A DNA stretch of 27,702 bases from Desulfonatronospira sp. (GCA_003563255.1 PWSL01000036.1:1-27702), one strand, 5' to 3'; counted from the first letter of the stretch, positions 15,273 to 24,113 are shown. Numbers and translations are program-made. Notes: generated by a model from the letters alone, not told the origin.

Positions 15273-16340
15273 TCAACCCACCAGCCTCAGGATGTCGTTT
15301 ATAATGGCAAAGGCCATGAGTGATAAAATCAATAGTATACCGATTCTGGTGGCCATCTGGCGCATACGCTCGTTAAGAGGCCTGCGTGTGACCATCTCGA
15401 TACTGTAAAACAGAATGTGTCCACCATCCAGAACAGGAATGGGCAGCAGATTGATAAGACCCAGGTTGATGCTGATAAGGGCGGTAAGAGCCAGTAGATT
15501 GACCATGCCCTCCTGTTTCTGCTCGCTCACCAGTTGACCGATGAGAATGGGCCCCCCAATGGTATCCAGAGGAATAATCCTCTCTATGAGTTTTTTGATT
15601 GCCTCCACAGTGAGCTTGATGAGCATCCAGGTCTGCGACAGACCTTCCTTGCCGGCACTGATAAATCCAAGGGAGATAGTCTCAGTCTCACCTGAGGCCA
15701 TGATTCCAATTTGCGGGGTCTTGATCTCCTCTCCGAAAATGTTTTCCTGGATCGACATCCTGGGAACCATGGTAAACTCCATTACACTGGAATTTCTCTG
15801 GATCTCCAGGTTCAGGGGTTCGCCCTCGCTCTTCTGGATATGCTGGACCATGTCCTCCCAGTACTCGACCTCATGGCTGTTTATGCTGAGTACCAGGTCC
15901 CCGGGCTGCAGGCCCGCCTCCAAAGCCGGTCCGTCTTCGGCGAGATCACCTATCTGGGGCAGCATCTGCATCTGCCCGTGCGCAAAGAATAGGCCCCAGT
16001 AGATGAACCAGGCCAGGACAAAGTTGAAGACCGGCCCTGCCGCCACCACCAGGATTCTCTGCCAGGGCGGTCGTTTAGAAAAGCTCTGGGCCGGGGTGAA
16101 ACCTTTGGGCAACTCCGAATCATCGCCTTCACCCACCAGGTGGACGTAGCCTCCCAGTGGCACCGCCGAGAGACGGTATTCTGTATTGCCCCGGACAAAT
16201 CCGGCCAGCTTCGGCCCGAAACCCAGGGAAAATGTTGAAACCCCTACTCCCAGAAGCCTGGCCACAAGAAAATGGCCCAGTTCATGGAAAAAAATCAGCA
16301 GTCCCAGTACCAGGACTATGGCAATTGCACTTGTAAGCAT
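15273..16340 (-). CDS. rseP: RIP metalloprotease RseP (site-2 protease)
   Basis: Intramembrane zinc protease that cleaves membrane-bound regulators such as anti-sigma factors. The first transmembrane segment carries HELGH (19-23). One PDZ domain follows (about 110-190: AEDGPALEAGLQPGDLVLSI), then the C-terminal LINLLPIPVLDGGH motif, which supplies the third metal ligand, and a final hydrophobic helix. At 355 residues it is the short, single-PDZ form, against two PDZ domains in E. coli. The ATG at 16340 has no strong ribosome site. Upstream, 363 bp of repeat-derived sequence separate it from dxr, so it may be transcribed separately. Confidence 0.96.
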   Translation of the reverse strand: MLTSAIAIVLVLGLLIFFHELGHFLVARLLGVGVSTFSLGFGPKLAGFVRGNTEYRLSAVPLGGYVHLVGEGDDSELPKGFTPAQSFSKRPPWQRILVVAAGPVFNFVLAWFIYWGLFFAHGQMQMLPQIGDLAEDGPALEAGLQPGDLVLSINSHEVEYWEDMVQHIQKSEGEPLNLEIQRNSSVMEFTMVPRMSIQENIFGEEIKTPQIGIMASGETETISLGFISAGKEGLSQTWMLIKLTVEAIKKLIERIIPLDTIGGPILIGQLVSEQKQEGMVNLLALTALISINLGLINLLPIPVLDGGHILFYSIEMVTRRPLNERMRQMATRIGILLILSLMAFAIINDILRLVG

Positions 16341-16360
16341 GGATGTTTTATTGGTAAGTT

Positions 16361-16673
16361 GTATCTGTTAAATGCTTTTTATATCGCATGGGTACTGATA
16401 CCCCGCACTAATTTTATAAAAATTCTGTCAAACTGAACAGTATAAAAGTTTTTTAACCATTTGTTTTTATTATTTTTTACAGCTGATCAGTATGTCTTTA
16501 AGGCCAGACCAGATATCTATCCAAATTTAAAGACTTTATTTCTTTCAACCAGGAACGAAGAACCAGGAACCAGGAACCAGGAACTATGAACTCTCAAACG
16601 TCAAACATCACTTTAGCAAAATTTGTGCGGGGCTCCAGTCCCCTTCCAGCTCTAATAAAGTGTCGCTGTAGTG
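16361..16673. repeat. Hybrid element: A-type left end, B-type right end
   Basis: The left end GTATCTGTTAAATGCTTTTT is an A arm, followed by a stem-2 left half (CCCCGCACTAATTTT). The right end is GTGCGGGGCTCCAGTCCCC and then AAAGTGTCGCTGTAGTG, a B arm (16657-16673). About 200 bases of unrelated A+T-rich sequence lie between, including the tandem repeat at 16547-16586. This fills nearly all of the 363-bp dxr-rseP gap. Confidence 0.7.
16547..16586. repeat. Short tandem repeat of CCAGGAA
   Basis: AACCAGGAAC appears at 16547-16556, and after ACGAAG the 7-bp unit CCAGGAA repeats three times in a row before CTATGAACT. It lies inside the hybrid element and is likely prone to slippage. Confidence 0.8.
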
Positions 16674-16703
16674 TTAAGTAAAAATATCTGATAACCCCGC
16701 AAG

Positions 16704-17900
16704 CTACAGGATCAATTCATGCACCCTTTGTCTGGTTTGATAGTCCAGGTTAAGAATTTCTGCGGGACTGTCAACTGCTACGGGGCTGTGTTCCTCCAGG
16801 GCCCTGGAGTTGAGCCTGGGTATATCCATAAAGCCTATTTTGCCTCTCAGGAAGCTCTCCACACAGATCTCGTTGGAGGCGTTAAGAACTACCGGATAGC
16901 TTGGTCCTCTTCTTATTGCATCCACTGCCAGGTCCAGGCATGGAAAGGACTTGTGATCAGGCCTGTAAAAGCCAAGCTCAGCACATGCCGCCAGATCCAG
17001 AGGCTTCAACCCCGGGTCCAGGCGGTGCGGGTAGCCCAGGCAGTGAGCAATGGGCATCTGCATGTCAGGAATCCCCATATGGGCCAGGATGGAACCGTCG
17101 CAGAACTGCACCAGGGCATGCACAAGACTTTGAGGATGCACCAGCACCCGGATTTTGTCCATGGGTATCCCGAAAAGATGATGCGCCTCAATGAGTTCCA
17201 GACCCTTGTTCATCATGGTGGCGGAATCAATACTTATCTTGGCTCCCATGGACCAGTTGGGGTGAGCCAGGGCCTGTTCCGGCTTCATGTTCTCCAGGCC
17301 GGAGGCCTTGCAGTCCCAGAATGGTCCCCCGGAGGCGGTAATGATAACCGAATCCAGTTCTCCGGTCACGTGTCCCTGCAGGGCCTGAAACAGGGCGTTA
17401 TGCTCCGAGTCCACCGGCAGGATGACAGCCTTGCTGCGCTCGCAGCTTGTACGTATGAGATGTCCTGCCAGGACCAGGGATTCCTTGTTGGCCAGAAGTA
17501 TGGTCTTGCCATGCTGTACTGCCTCCAGAGTGGGCAAAAGTCCCGCCGCCCCCACCATGGCTGACAGGACCATGTCTGCAGTTTGCAGAGAGGCCATCTG
17601 CACATAGCCTTCGCTGCCGGCCAGGATATGGGGGGTATAGCCCGGAGCCAGGCTGTTCTGGAGTTCTCCGGCCAGTTCACGGTCCAGTACGGCCAGATAA
17701 TCGGGGCGGTAATGGTTGGCCTGTTGCGCCAGGAGGCGCACGTTTCTGGCCCCGGCCAGGCCCAGGATATGAAATTTGTCCGGGTGGCCCTGGATTACCT
17801 TCAGGGCGCTGGTTCCAATGGAGCCGGTGGAGCCCATGATTACCAGTGAACGTGTTTGATCCGGCCTGTACTGCAGGTTCAGGGATGATATGTATTGCAA
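16704..17900 (-). CDS. dxr: 1-deoxy-D-xylulose 5-phosphate reductoisomerase
   Basis: First committed step of the MEP isoprenoid pathway: DXP to MEP with NADPH. The 398 residues (from TTG at 17900) match the E. coli length. NADPH site MGSTGSIGTSAL, then GAAGLLPTLEA, LLANKESLV, metal site LPVDSEHNALFQ, GGPFWD, HPNWSMGAKISIDSATMMNKGLE and VHPQS are all present. Two TTG codons compete, 17906 and 17900; only the second has AGGA at a six-base distance, and there is no ATG before the GSTGSIG motif. It lies 31 bases after cdsA, and with uppS and cdsA forms an envelope-lipid block. Confidence 0.97.
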   Translation of the reverse strand: MQYISSLNLQYRPDQTRSLVIMGSTGSIGTSALKVIQGHPDKFHILGLAGARNVRLLAQQANHYRPDYLAVLDRELAGELQNSLAPGYTPHILAGSEGYVQMASLQTADMVLSAMVGAAGLLPTLEAVQHGKTILLANKESLVLAGHLIRTSCERSKAVILPVDSEHNALFQALQGHVTGELDSVIITASGGPFWDCKASGLENMKPEQALAHPNWSMGAKISIDSATMMNKGLELIEAHHLFGIPMDKIRVLVHPQSLVHALVQFCDGSILAHMGIPDMQMPIAHCLGYPHRLDPGLKPLDLAACAELGFYRPDHKSFPCLDLAVDAIRRGPSYPVVLNASNEICVESFLRGKIGFMDIPRLNSRALEEHSPVAVDSPAEILNLDYQTRQRVHELIL

Positions 17901-17931
17901 GGTCAATCCTGGGCTGCTTGAGTACCCCGGC

Positions 17932-18735
17932 TTAAAACATGGTCACAAATATTGAGTACACCACATACGCAGGCAGGAGCAGAAGCAGGCTGTCTATCCG
18001 GTCAAGTATCCCCCCGTGCCCGGGCAGGATCTGACCGGTATCCTTAACATCGTTCCATCTTTTGAGGGACGATTGAAAGAAGTCCCCCATCTGGGCGCTT
18101 ATATTTAAAATTATTCCCAGGATGACAAAATGCCACCATTGAGCGCTTCCAAGCAGAGTGCCCAGTCCCAGTGTTATAGCAGTGCAGAGAACCAGGCCCC
18201 CCAGGCTTCCCATCCAGGTCTTTTTGGGGCTGATGTCGGGCCATATTTTTCTGTCACCCCACAGGTAGCCGCTGTAAAATGCCCCGACATCGGAAGCGGC
18301 GGTGGCCGCCAGGATAAGGATTATTTCCGGAGCCTGCAGGGTGAAAAACAGACTGAGCACCAGGGGAATATATGCTATCCCCGAAATAAGCACCATGTAA
18401 TCGTTGAGCCTGGCCTGTTCTTTCTGTTTGCTGTATTCCACCAGAAACCCCAGCCATGCGGCCCAGAACACCAGCACCAGAAAAAGCAGGGGATGCCCGG
18501 TGATTTCCAGTGAATAGTCCAGCAGGAAAAGTGCCCCGGCCAGGCAACCCATGGTTTTTAAAATAATCCTTCGGCCTCCGGTCCAGAACAGGGAATAAAA
18601 CTCCCACAGTCCAAGCAGGGAAACCAGGACAACCAGGACGGCGATGCCTGCATGCCCGAAATAAACAGCCCCGCCCAGGACCAGAATTATAATGATTGCA
18701 GTCAGGATTCTTTGAATATGTGGGCTGAGATTCAT
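17932..18735 (-). CDS. cdsA: Phosphatidate cytidylyltransferase
   Basis: Makes CDP-diacylglycerol from phosphatidate and CTP in the inner membrane. The 267 residues consist of many hydrophobic helices (about eight) and end with the family signature SSLKRWNDVKDTG followed by LPGHGGILDRIDS. An acidic block AATAASDVGAFYSG precedes it, as in other CdsA proteins. The ATG overlaps the uppS stop (ATGA), and GGTGGAG lies five bases upstream, within the last uppS codons. Confidence 0.96.
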   Translation of the reverse strand: MNLSPHIQRILTAIIIILVLGGAVYFGHAGIAVLVVLVSLLGLWEFYSLFWTGGRRIILKTMGCLAGALFLLDYSLEITGHPLLFLVLVFWAAWLGFLVEYSKQKEQARLNDYMVLISGIAYIPLVLSLFFTLQAPEIILILAATAASDVGAFYSGYLWGDRKIWPDISPKKTWMGSLGGLVLCTAITLGLGTLLGSAQWWHFVILGIILNISAQMGDFFQSSLKRWNDVKDTGQILPGHGGILDRIDSLLLLLPAYVVYSIFVTMF

Positions 18736-19433
18736 ACTGACTCCACCCGCCCGAACCGGCGGCTTCTCAGGTAATAGTCTTCCAGGGCCCTGTGCAGTTC
18801 CGCGGCGTCAAAATCCGGCCACAGGGTTTCAGTAAAATAAAATTCGGAATAGGCGGACTGATAGAGAAGGAAATTGCTTATCCTGATTTCTCCGCTGGTG
18901 CGGATGATGAGGTCCGGATCAGGCTGCCCGGATGTATATAGATATCGGCTGAACTCCTGCTCATCCAGGTTGCCGGGGTCCAGCCCTTTTTCTAGGACAA
19001 GCCCGCAGGCCCGCAGAATCTCCAGGCGTCCGGAATAGTTCAGGGCAAGGTTCAGCTGCATACTCTGGTTGGAGCGGGTTCTGCTGCAGGCCATTTGCAG
19101 TATTTTTCTTGTGGCCAGGGGCAGTTCGCCGGTTTCACCCAGGATATTAAGCCTGATGTTCTGGCGCATCAGGGTGGACAGTTCGCTGTTTAAAAACTCT
19201 CCCAGGAGATTGAATAAAAAATCCACTTCATCCCTGGGCCGGGACCAGTTCTCTTTGGAAAAGGCATACAGGGTCAGGTGCTGGATGCCTAAGCGACGGG
19301 ACTCTTCTACAATGGCCCTGGCGCTTCTGGTACCCTGCTTGTGCCCCTCAACCCTGGGCAGACCATGCCTGCCGGCCCACCTGCCGTTGCCGTCCATTAT
19401 AATGGCAATGTGCCGGGGAAGTTTTGCCTGCAG
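18732..19433 (-). CDS. uppS: Undecaprenyl diphosphate synthase, probable CTG start
   Basis: Cis-prenyltransferase that builds the C55 carrier for peptidoglycan and O-antigen. The catalytic Asp is in MDGNGRWA, followed by GHKQG, YAFSKENW, and DLIIRTSGEIRISNFLL with the magnesium-site Glu near the end. The first ATG (19397) would make that Asp residue 2 and delete the first beta strand, yet the frame upstream reads LPRHIAII, exactly the expected strand. The only usable start there is CTG at 19433, with GGAG seven bases before it and one base after the frr stop. That gives 233 residues, a normal length. ATT or ATA codons closer to the motif are less well placed. It overlaps cdsA by four bases. 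Confidence 0.9.
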   Translation of the reverse strand: MQAKLPRHIAIIMDGNGRWAGRHGLPRVEGHKQGTRSARAIVEESRRLGIQHLTLYAFSKENWSRPRDEVDFLFNLLGEFLNSELSTLMRQNIRLNILGETGELPLATRKILQMACSRTRSNQSMQLNLALNYSGRLEILRACGLVLEKGLDPGNLDEQEFSRYLYTSGQPDPDLIIRTSGEIRISNFLLYQSAYSEFYFTETLWPDFDAAELHRALEDYYLRSRRFGRVESV

Positions 19434-19434
19434 T

Positions 19435-19989
19435 TTAGAACTCCATGATCTCTTTTTCTTTGTCCCCCAGGATCTGGTCCACTCTGCTCACGAAGGAGTC
19501 AGTGATTTTCTGGACCTCTTCGTGGCCCTTGTGCATTTCATCCTCGGTGAGATCCTTGTTGTTCTTCATCTTTTTCAGGGAATCATTAGCCTCCCTGCGG
19601 ACGTTTCTCAAGGCAACCTTGGCGTCTTCTGCATATTTTTTAGCCATCTTTACCAGGTCTTTACGCCGCTCCTCGGTGAGGGCCGGAATGTTGATGCGGA
19701 TGACCTTGCCGTCGCTGACAGGGTTTAAGCCCAGGTCCGACTTCATGATGGCCTTTTCAATGCCTGAAAACACGTTTCTGTCCCAGGGTTGGATGGCGAT
19801 AGTACGGCTGTCGGGGATGGAAATTGAGGCCAGCTGATTCAGCGGAGTCATGGTACCATAGTATTCCACCATAATTCCATCAAGCAGACCTACAGAGGCC
19901 CGCCCGGTCCTGAGTTTGGTCAGATCCTTTTCCAGGCTGGCAATGGCCTTTTCCATTCTGTCTTTGCAATCATCAAGCACGTCATCCAT
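19435..19989 (-). CDS. frr: Ribosome recycling factor
   Basis: Splits post-termination ribosomes together with EF-G. The 184 residues have the usual size and features: [17 protein letters not shown] near residue 25, [52 protein letters not shown], and a long C-terminal helix ending KEKEIMEF. The ATG lies two bases after the pyrH stop, and its ribosome site AAGGAGG is made of the last pyrH codons (Gly-Gly). Confidence 0.97.
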   Translation of the reverse strand: MDDVLDDCKDRMEKAIASLEKDLTKLRTGRASVGLLDGIMVEYYGTMTPLNQLASISIPDSRTIAIQPWDRNVFSGIEKAIMKSDLGLNPVSDGKVIRINIPALTEERRKDLVKMAKKYAEDAKVALRNVRREANDSLKKMKNNKDLTEDEMHKGHEEVQKITDSFVSRVDQILGDKEKEIMEF

Positions 19990-19991
19990 AG

Positions 19992-20711
19992 TTATCCTCC
20001 TTGTACCATAGTGCCGATTTTTTCACCCTTGAGAATCCGGATAATATTGTCCCGCTGGAAAAGGTTGAAAACCACCAGCGGCATATCGTTGTCCATGCAC
20101 AGGGAAACAGCAGCCGAATCCATGACTTTCAGACGTCTGCTCAGTACGTCGATATATGACAGAGATTCGTACTTCAAGGCTTCGGAGTTAGTCACCGGGT
20201 CCTTGTCAAAGACTCCGTCCACTTTTGTAGCCTTGAAAATGGCGTCCGCCTTGAGCTCCATGGCCCTGAGGGCAGCTGCTGTGTCGGTGGTGAAATAAGG
20301 ATTGCCGGTGCCGGCTGCACAGATAATTATACGTTTTTTCTCAAGATGTCTAAGGGCCCTGCGCCGGATATACGGTTCGGCCACCTCGTGCATGGCTATG
20401 GCGCTCAAGACCCTGGTATCTGCATTCATCTTTTCCAGGATATCCTGAATCGCCAGGGAGTTCATCACCGTTGCCAGCATACCCATGTAATCCGCGGATG
20501 CCCGGTCCATGCCCTGGGCGGATTCGGACACTCCGCGGAATATATTGCCACCGCCTATGACCAGGGCGATTTCCGCCCCAAGCTCTCTGGCTGCTATTAC
20601 TTCCCGACAGATTGAAGTCACAGTGTCTGGATCCATGCCGTATTCACGATCGCCTGCCAGGGCTTCTCCACTGAGCTTCAGCAGCACGCGGCGATATTTG
20701 AGTGGGGACAT
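19992..20711 (-). CDS. pyrH: UMP kinase
   Basis: Phosphorylates UMP to UDP; hexameric amino-acid-kinase fold. Signatures include [63 protein letters not shown] and [14 protein letters not shown] use ATG 20711, giving 240 coding triplets including stop. A GTG at 20717 that overlaps the tsf stop (GTGA) would add two residues and would tie its translation to tsf; AAGGGG lies upstream of both. Confidence 0.96.
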   Translation of the reverse strand: MSPLKYRRVLLKLSGEALAGDREYGMDPDTVTSICREVIAARELGAEIALVIGGGNIFRGVSESAQGMDRASADYMGMLATVMNSLAIQDILEKMNADTRVLSAIAMHEVAEPYIRRRALRHLEKKRIIICAAGTGNPYFTTDTAAALRAMELKADAIFKATKVDGVFDKDPVTNSEALKYESLSYIDVLSRRLKVMDSAAVSLCMDNDMPLVVFNLFQRDNIIRILKGEKIGTMVQGG

Positions 20712-20713
20712 TG

Positions 20714-21313
20714 TCACTCAGCCCCTTCACCAAGTCCCAGACGGGTGAAGCGCCCGATCTGGATACTTTCCCCCAGAACCACCACCGTGTCGTTGATAAG
20801 GTCTTCTATGCTTTTGGAATCGTCCTTGATATAGGGCTGTTTTATGAGGCAGACTTCCTTGTAATATTTTTCCAGACGACCCTGAATAATCTTTTCGGCT
20901 ATGTGCTCAGGCTTGCCTTCCTTTTCAGCCTGACGCTTATAGAAGTCTTTTTCCTTGTCAACAAGCTCCTGGGGCAGCTGTTCAGGCGTTACGCATACCG
21001 GGCTGGTGGCGGCAACCTGCATGGCCAGATCCCTGGCCAGCTGCTGGAACTGATCGCTTTTGGCCACAAAGTCTGTTTCACATTTTAGTTCCACCAGCAC
21101 TCCAATTTTACCATTGCTGTGGATATATGAGCCTATCCAACCCTCAGAAGTAGCCCGTCCGGCTCTTTTCTGGGCCTTGGAAAGGCCTTTTTCCCGAAGC
21201 CAGGTAATGGCCTTTTCTTCGTCCCCTCCGCTGTCCTGCAGAGCTTTTTTGCAGTCCATCATTCCGGCCCCGGTCTTGTCACGAAGCGCCTTTACTTTCT
21301 GGGCGTCAACCAT
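20714..21313 (-). CDS. tsf: Elongation factor Ts, short form
   Basis: Guanine-nucleotide exchange factor for EF-Tu. At 199 residues it has the N-terminal UBA-like domain ([19 protein letters not shown]) and the TDFVAKS block that enters EF-Tu, but only one core subdomain, as in Thermus and unlike the 283-residue E. coli protein. The end lies before the usual dimerisation module. Three bases separate it from rpsB, and its ribosome site AGGAGGAG is formed by the last rpsB codons. Confidence 0.97.
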   Translation of the reverse strand: MVDAQKVKALRDKTGAGMMDCKKALQDSGGDEEKAITWLREKGLSKAQKRAGRATSEGWIGSYIHSNGKIGVLVELKCETDFVAKSDQFQQLARDLAMQVAATSPVCVTPEQLPQELVDKEKDFYKRQAEKEGKPEHIAEKIIQGRLEKYYKEVCLIKQPYIKDDSKSIEDLINDTVVVLGESIQIGRFTRLGLGEGAE

Positions 21314-21316
21314 GTT

Positions 21317-22111
21317 TTACTCCTCCTGTGTATCGTCCTGCATGGCAGGTTCTTTTTCCGTCTGCATTATTCCGGCCCCTGCCTCCTGGTCTTCCAGAGC
21401 CATATCTTCCTGCATTTCCCTGTCGCCGCGTTTGGACATACCTTCCAGGCAGGCATCGGCTATGCTGCCTGCAAAAAGTTTTATGGCCCTGATAGCGTCG
21501 TCGTTTCCAGGAATGACAAAGTCAATAAGATCCGGGTCGCAATTGGTGTCCACCACTCCAACGATGGGTATGTTGAGTTTGCGGCACTCCTTAATGGCGA
21601 TTTCCTCTTTCTTGGGGTCAATGATGAAAGCGGCCCCGGGCAGGGAGTCCATGTCCTTGATACCACCCAGATCGGCATTGAGTTTGTTGGCTTCTCTTTG
21701 TATCATGGCCACCTCTTTTTTGACAAAGCGGTGCACGCTGCCGTCCTCAAACATTTTTTCCAGTGTCTTGAGACGGTCAATGCTTTTGCGGATGGTCTGA
21801 AAATTGGTCAATGTGCCGCCCAGCCAGCGGTTGGTAACGTAAAACATACCGGCCCGTTCTGCCTCTACCTTGATAACTTCTCTGGCCTGCCTCTTGGTGC
21901 CCACAAAAAGGATCTGCTGGCCGGCGGCGACTGTATCCAAAATAAAATCATGGGCGTGCTGGTAAAGCTTTACCGTCTGCTGCAGGTCAATAATGTGAAT
22001 GCCTTTTCTGGACCCGAATATGTAGGGTTTCATTTTCGGATTCCAGCGCTTGGTCTGATGACCGAAGTGCACCCCGGTCTCAAGCATCTGCTTCATGGTT
22101 ACATAACTCAT
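21317..22111 (-). CDS. rpsB: 30S ribosomal protein S2
   Basis: Small-subunit protein S2, 264 residues. The start [18 protein letters not shown] is standard, followed by [22 protein letters not shown]-like [26 protein letters not shown] and [10 protein letters not shown]. The last 35 or so residues are an acidic, glutamine-rich tail seen in several proteobacterial S2 proteins. ATG 22111 has GGGAGGA upstream; the frame runs further into the leader but is not coding. First gene of the long minus-strand cluster. Confidence 0.98.
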   Translation of the reverse strand: MSYVTMKQMLETGVHFGHQTKRWNPKMKPYIFGSRKGIHIIDLQQTVKLYQHAHDFILDTVAAGQQILFVGTKRQAREVIKVEAERAGMFYVTNRWLGGTLTNFQTIRKSIDRLKTLEKMFEDGSVHRFVKKEVAMIQREANKLNADLGGIKDMDSLPGAAFIIDPKKEEIAIKECRKLNIPIVGVVDTNCDPDLIDFVIPGNDDAIRAIKLFAGSIADACLEGMSKRGDREMQEDMALEDQEAGAGIMQTEKEPAMQDDTQEE

Positions 22112-22209
22112 TAAGATTCCTCCCAAAGGGTTTTTCCTCCGCCCGGTCAACGGCTCTTCAACAACGAAAAGCACCCACAGGGCTTCGCCCGGGCGTGTGT
22201 TTTAAGAAA
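22112..22209 (-). other. rpsB mRNA leader
   Basis: About 98 bases between the predicted transcription start and the S2 start codon. It can form GGGC-GAA-GCCC near 22170-22180 with imperfect extension, and it ends with the GGGAGGA ribosome site. S2 mRNA leaders are autoregulated in other bacteria; I do not recognise a known motif here. Confidence 0.35.
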
Positions 22210-22215
22210 CTTCTC

Positions 22216-22244
22216 TTTATAAGATAAAAATTTATGACTGGCAA
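22216..22244 (-). promoter_or_regulatory. rpsB operon promoter
   Basis: On the minus strand TTGCCA (22239-22244), 17-bp A+T-rich spacer, TATAAA (22216-22221). It is the strongest sigma70-like match before the ribosomal gene cluster, just clear of the B element at 22258. Confidence 0.7.
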
Positions 22245-22257
22245 GTCCCAACATTAA

Positions 22258-22405
22258 CACTACAGCGACATTTTGTGTAAAATATCGTCTCGGCCACCGG
22301 GGACAGGCATCCCGCACTTATTTTAAAATCCGTCAGTCTTCTGTAAGCAAAAGAAGTGCGGGGTGCCTGTCCCCTTCCAGCTCAAATTAAAGTGTCGCTG
22401 TAGTA
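22258..22405. repeat. Type B element, inner stem 2
   Basis: CACTACAGCGACA at the left and AAAGTGTCGCTGTAGT at the right. The order of arms is inverted relative to 3789 (GTCTCGGCCACC on the left). The interior is GGGGACAGGCATCCCGCACT / AAGTGCGGGGTGCCTGTCCC. B arms thus carry the stem that A arms carry at 27244. It lies between the divergent rpsB and rpmE promoters. Confidence 0.92.
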
Positions 22406-22441
22406 TTAGTGTGATTTCAAAAAAAATGTCTGAAAATAATC

Positions 22442-22470
22442 TTGCCAATACCTGTCAGATGTTCTATATA
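22442..22470 (+). promoter_or_regulatory. rpmE promoter
   Basis: TTGCCA (22442-22447), 17 bp, TATATA (22465-22470); start predicted near 22477, 26 bases before the L31 ATG. The -35 hexamer is identical to that of the divergent rpsB promoter. Confidence 0.7.
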
Positions 22471-22502
22471 CTTTGGTCTTTCAAAAATTGGAGGTGACTG
22501 TA

Positions 22503-22712
22503 ATGAAAAAAAATTTACATCCCAGCCTGCACGATACCAAGATAAAATGTGCTTGCGGCAGTGAATTCGAATCCCAATCCACCGCCGGCCGGGAAATCAC
22601 TGTGGAGGTATGTTCCCAGTGTCATCCTTTCTTTACCGGACAGCAGAGGTTTGTTGACTCTGCAGGCCGCATTGACCGCTTCAAAAAGAAATACGGGCAG
22701 GCGGCGCAGTAG
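22503..22712 (+). CDS. rpmE: 50S ribosomal protein L31, zinc-binding form
   Basis: A 69-residue large-subunit protein. Cys16, Cys18, Cys37 and Cys40 (KCACGSEF and VCSQCHPF) are the four zinc ligands of the C+ type, at the same positions as in E. coli. [22 protein letters not shown] is the usual C-terminal block (here split by eye into overlapping short motifs FTGQQR and DRFKKKYG). The start ATG 22503 is set by GGAGGTGA; ten upstream codons in frame are leader. A zinc-independent paralogue, if present, is not in this window. Likely transcribed with prfA and prmC or alone. Confidence 0.97.
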   Translation: MKKNLHPSLHDTKIKCACGSEFESQSTAGREITVEVCSQCHPFFTGQQRFVDSAGRIDRFKKKYGQAAQ

Positions 22713-22751
22713 GGTTTCGGGATTATCCGCTGATTGAAATTTTCAGAACAA

Positions 22752-22812
22752 GTATCTGTTTAGGGTGGTTCATCAGAATAGTAAGTGCGGGACTGTCCCA
22801 ATTTGGTCAAGA
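22752..22812. repeat. Fragments of A arm and inverted type F repeat
   Basis: GTATCTGTTTAG at 22752 is an isolated A-arm start, followed by AGTGCGGGACTGTCCCAATT and GTCAAGAG, the reverse complement of the type F end. It abuts the full A element at 22814. Confidence 0.6.
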
Positions 22813-22813
22813 G

Positions 22814-22965
22814 GTATCTGTTTAGCGCTTTTAAGGAAAGCAGGGGACAGGCAACTCCGGGACCCACTTGAGCATCAATTTGTGCTCAAAATGACTCGAT
22901 TTCTGGGACAAGTGGGTCCCGGAAGAGCCAGTCCCCATGCCACATCCAAAGCGCTGAACAGATAC
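22814..22965. repeat. Type A element, inner stem 1
   Basis: GTATCTGTTTAGCGCTTT at the left, AAAGCGCTGAACAGATAC at the right (one mismatch). The whole 152 bp runs parallel to the 2-152 copy, with scattered substitutions. It fills the rpmE-prfA gap together with the GCGGGC-ACA-GCCCGC hairpin at 22992-23006. Confidence 0.93.
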
Positions 22966-23042
22966 GTCAAGAGTAACTCTTTTCTTTGTTTGCGGGCACA
23001 GCCCGCCTTAGGGATCAATAAACCGCCGAAACGGATTTTAAT

Positions 23043-24113
23043 ATGTTTGCCAAGCTGGATGAACTGGAACATAAATACCTGCAAATAGAAACCGACCTGA
23101 GTGACCCGGAGATATTTTCCAACCATGCGAAATACAAAAAGCTCTCCAAGTCGCACTCGGAACTGGGCCCTATAGTGACTGCATACCGGGAGTACCGGCA
23201 GGTGGTCACAGAGATGGAGGAAAACAGGGAACTTATGAGAGACGCTGACCCCGAGATTCGCGAACTGGCCCGGTCCGAGTTTGAAGGCCTGCAGGAAAAA
23301 AAAGATAAGCTTGAACAGGACCTGAGATTACAGCTTGTTCCCAGTGACCCCCTTGACGACAAGAATATTATCCTGGAGATTCGGGCCGGTACCGGTGGTG
23401 AAGAGGCTGCCCTGTTCGCCGCTGACCTTTTTCGCATGTATTTCAGGTATGCCGAGGAACGTAATTGGAGGGTGGAAATACTCAACATGCAGGAAACTGG
23501 ATCAGGGGGCCTGAAGGAAGTCATAGCCTCCATAGCGGGCAAAAAGGTTTACAGCAGGCTCAAATACGAGTCCGGGGTGCACAGGGTGCAGCGGGTACCT
23601 GAAACCGAATCCCAGGGACGGGTTCACACCTCGGCTGTAACAGTGGCCATCCTGCCCGAGGCCGAAGAAGTGGACGTCAGCATTGATCCCAATGATCTGC
23701 GGGTGGATGTGTTCCGGGCTTCTGGACCCGGAGGGCAAAGCGTCAATACCACTGATTCTGCGGTCCGGATTACCCATATCCCCACCGGCCTGGTGGTTTC
23801 CTGCCAGGATGAAAAGTCCCAGCACAAGAATAAGGCCAAGGCTTTGAAGGTTCTAAGGTCCAGGCTTTTGCAGGTCATGGAGCAGGAGCAGAAGAAGGAA
23901 CTGGATGACAACCGCAGGGCCCAGGTAGGTTCTGGAGATCGCTCCGAAAGAATCCGCACCTACAATTTTCCTCAAAGCAGGGTCACTGATCACCGCATCA
24001 ATCTCACCCTCTACAATCTGGAATCGGTCATGCAGGGGCACCTGGACGGCATTATAGATCCCCTGGTACAGAACCACCAGGCTCTGGCCCTCCAGAATGC
24101 CCAGGCTGCCTGA
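23043..24113 (+). CDS. prfA: Peptide chain release factor 1
   Basis: Recognises UAA and UAG and triggers peptide release. The 356 residues have the codon-reading tripeptide PET (186-188, the PxT position in [12 protein letters not shown]) and the universal GGQ at 230-232 within [19 protein letters not shown] (shown here as the key positions). The N-terminal coiled region and the C-terminal helical end are intact. ATG 23043 gives the normal [12 protein letters not shown] start; the ribosome site is weak. prmC, which methylates the GGQ glutamine, follows at 35 bases. Confidence 0.97.
   Translation: MFAKLDELEHKYLQIETDLSDPEIFSNHAKYKKLSKSHSELGPIVTAYREYRQVVTEMEENRELMRDADPEIRELARSEFEGLQEKKDKLEQDLRLQLVPSDPLDDKNIILEIRAGTGGEEAALFAADLFRMYFRYAEERNWRVEILNMQETGSGGLKEVIASIAGKKVYSRLKYESGVHRVQRVPETESQGRVHTSAVTVAILPEAEEVDVSIDPNDLRVDVFRASGPGGQSVNTTDSAVRITHIPTGLVVSCQDEKSQHKNKAKALKVLRSRLLQVMEQEQKKELDDNRRAQVGSGDRSERIRTYNFPQSRVTDHRINLTLYNLESVMQGHLDGIIDPLVQNHQALALQNAQAA

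Noticed and set aside
23598..23606. PET in place of PAT in release factor 1 as a possible recoding sign
   Set aside because: The family motif is PxT, and PET occurs in other normal RF1 proteins such as that of Bacillus subtilis.
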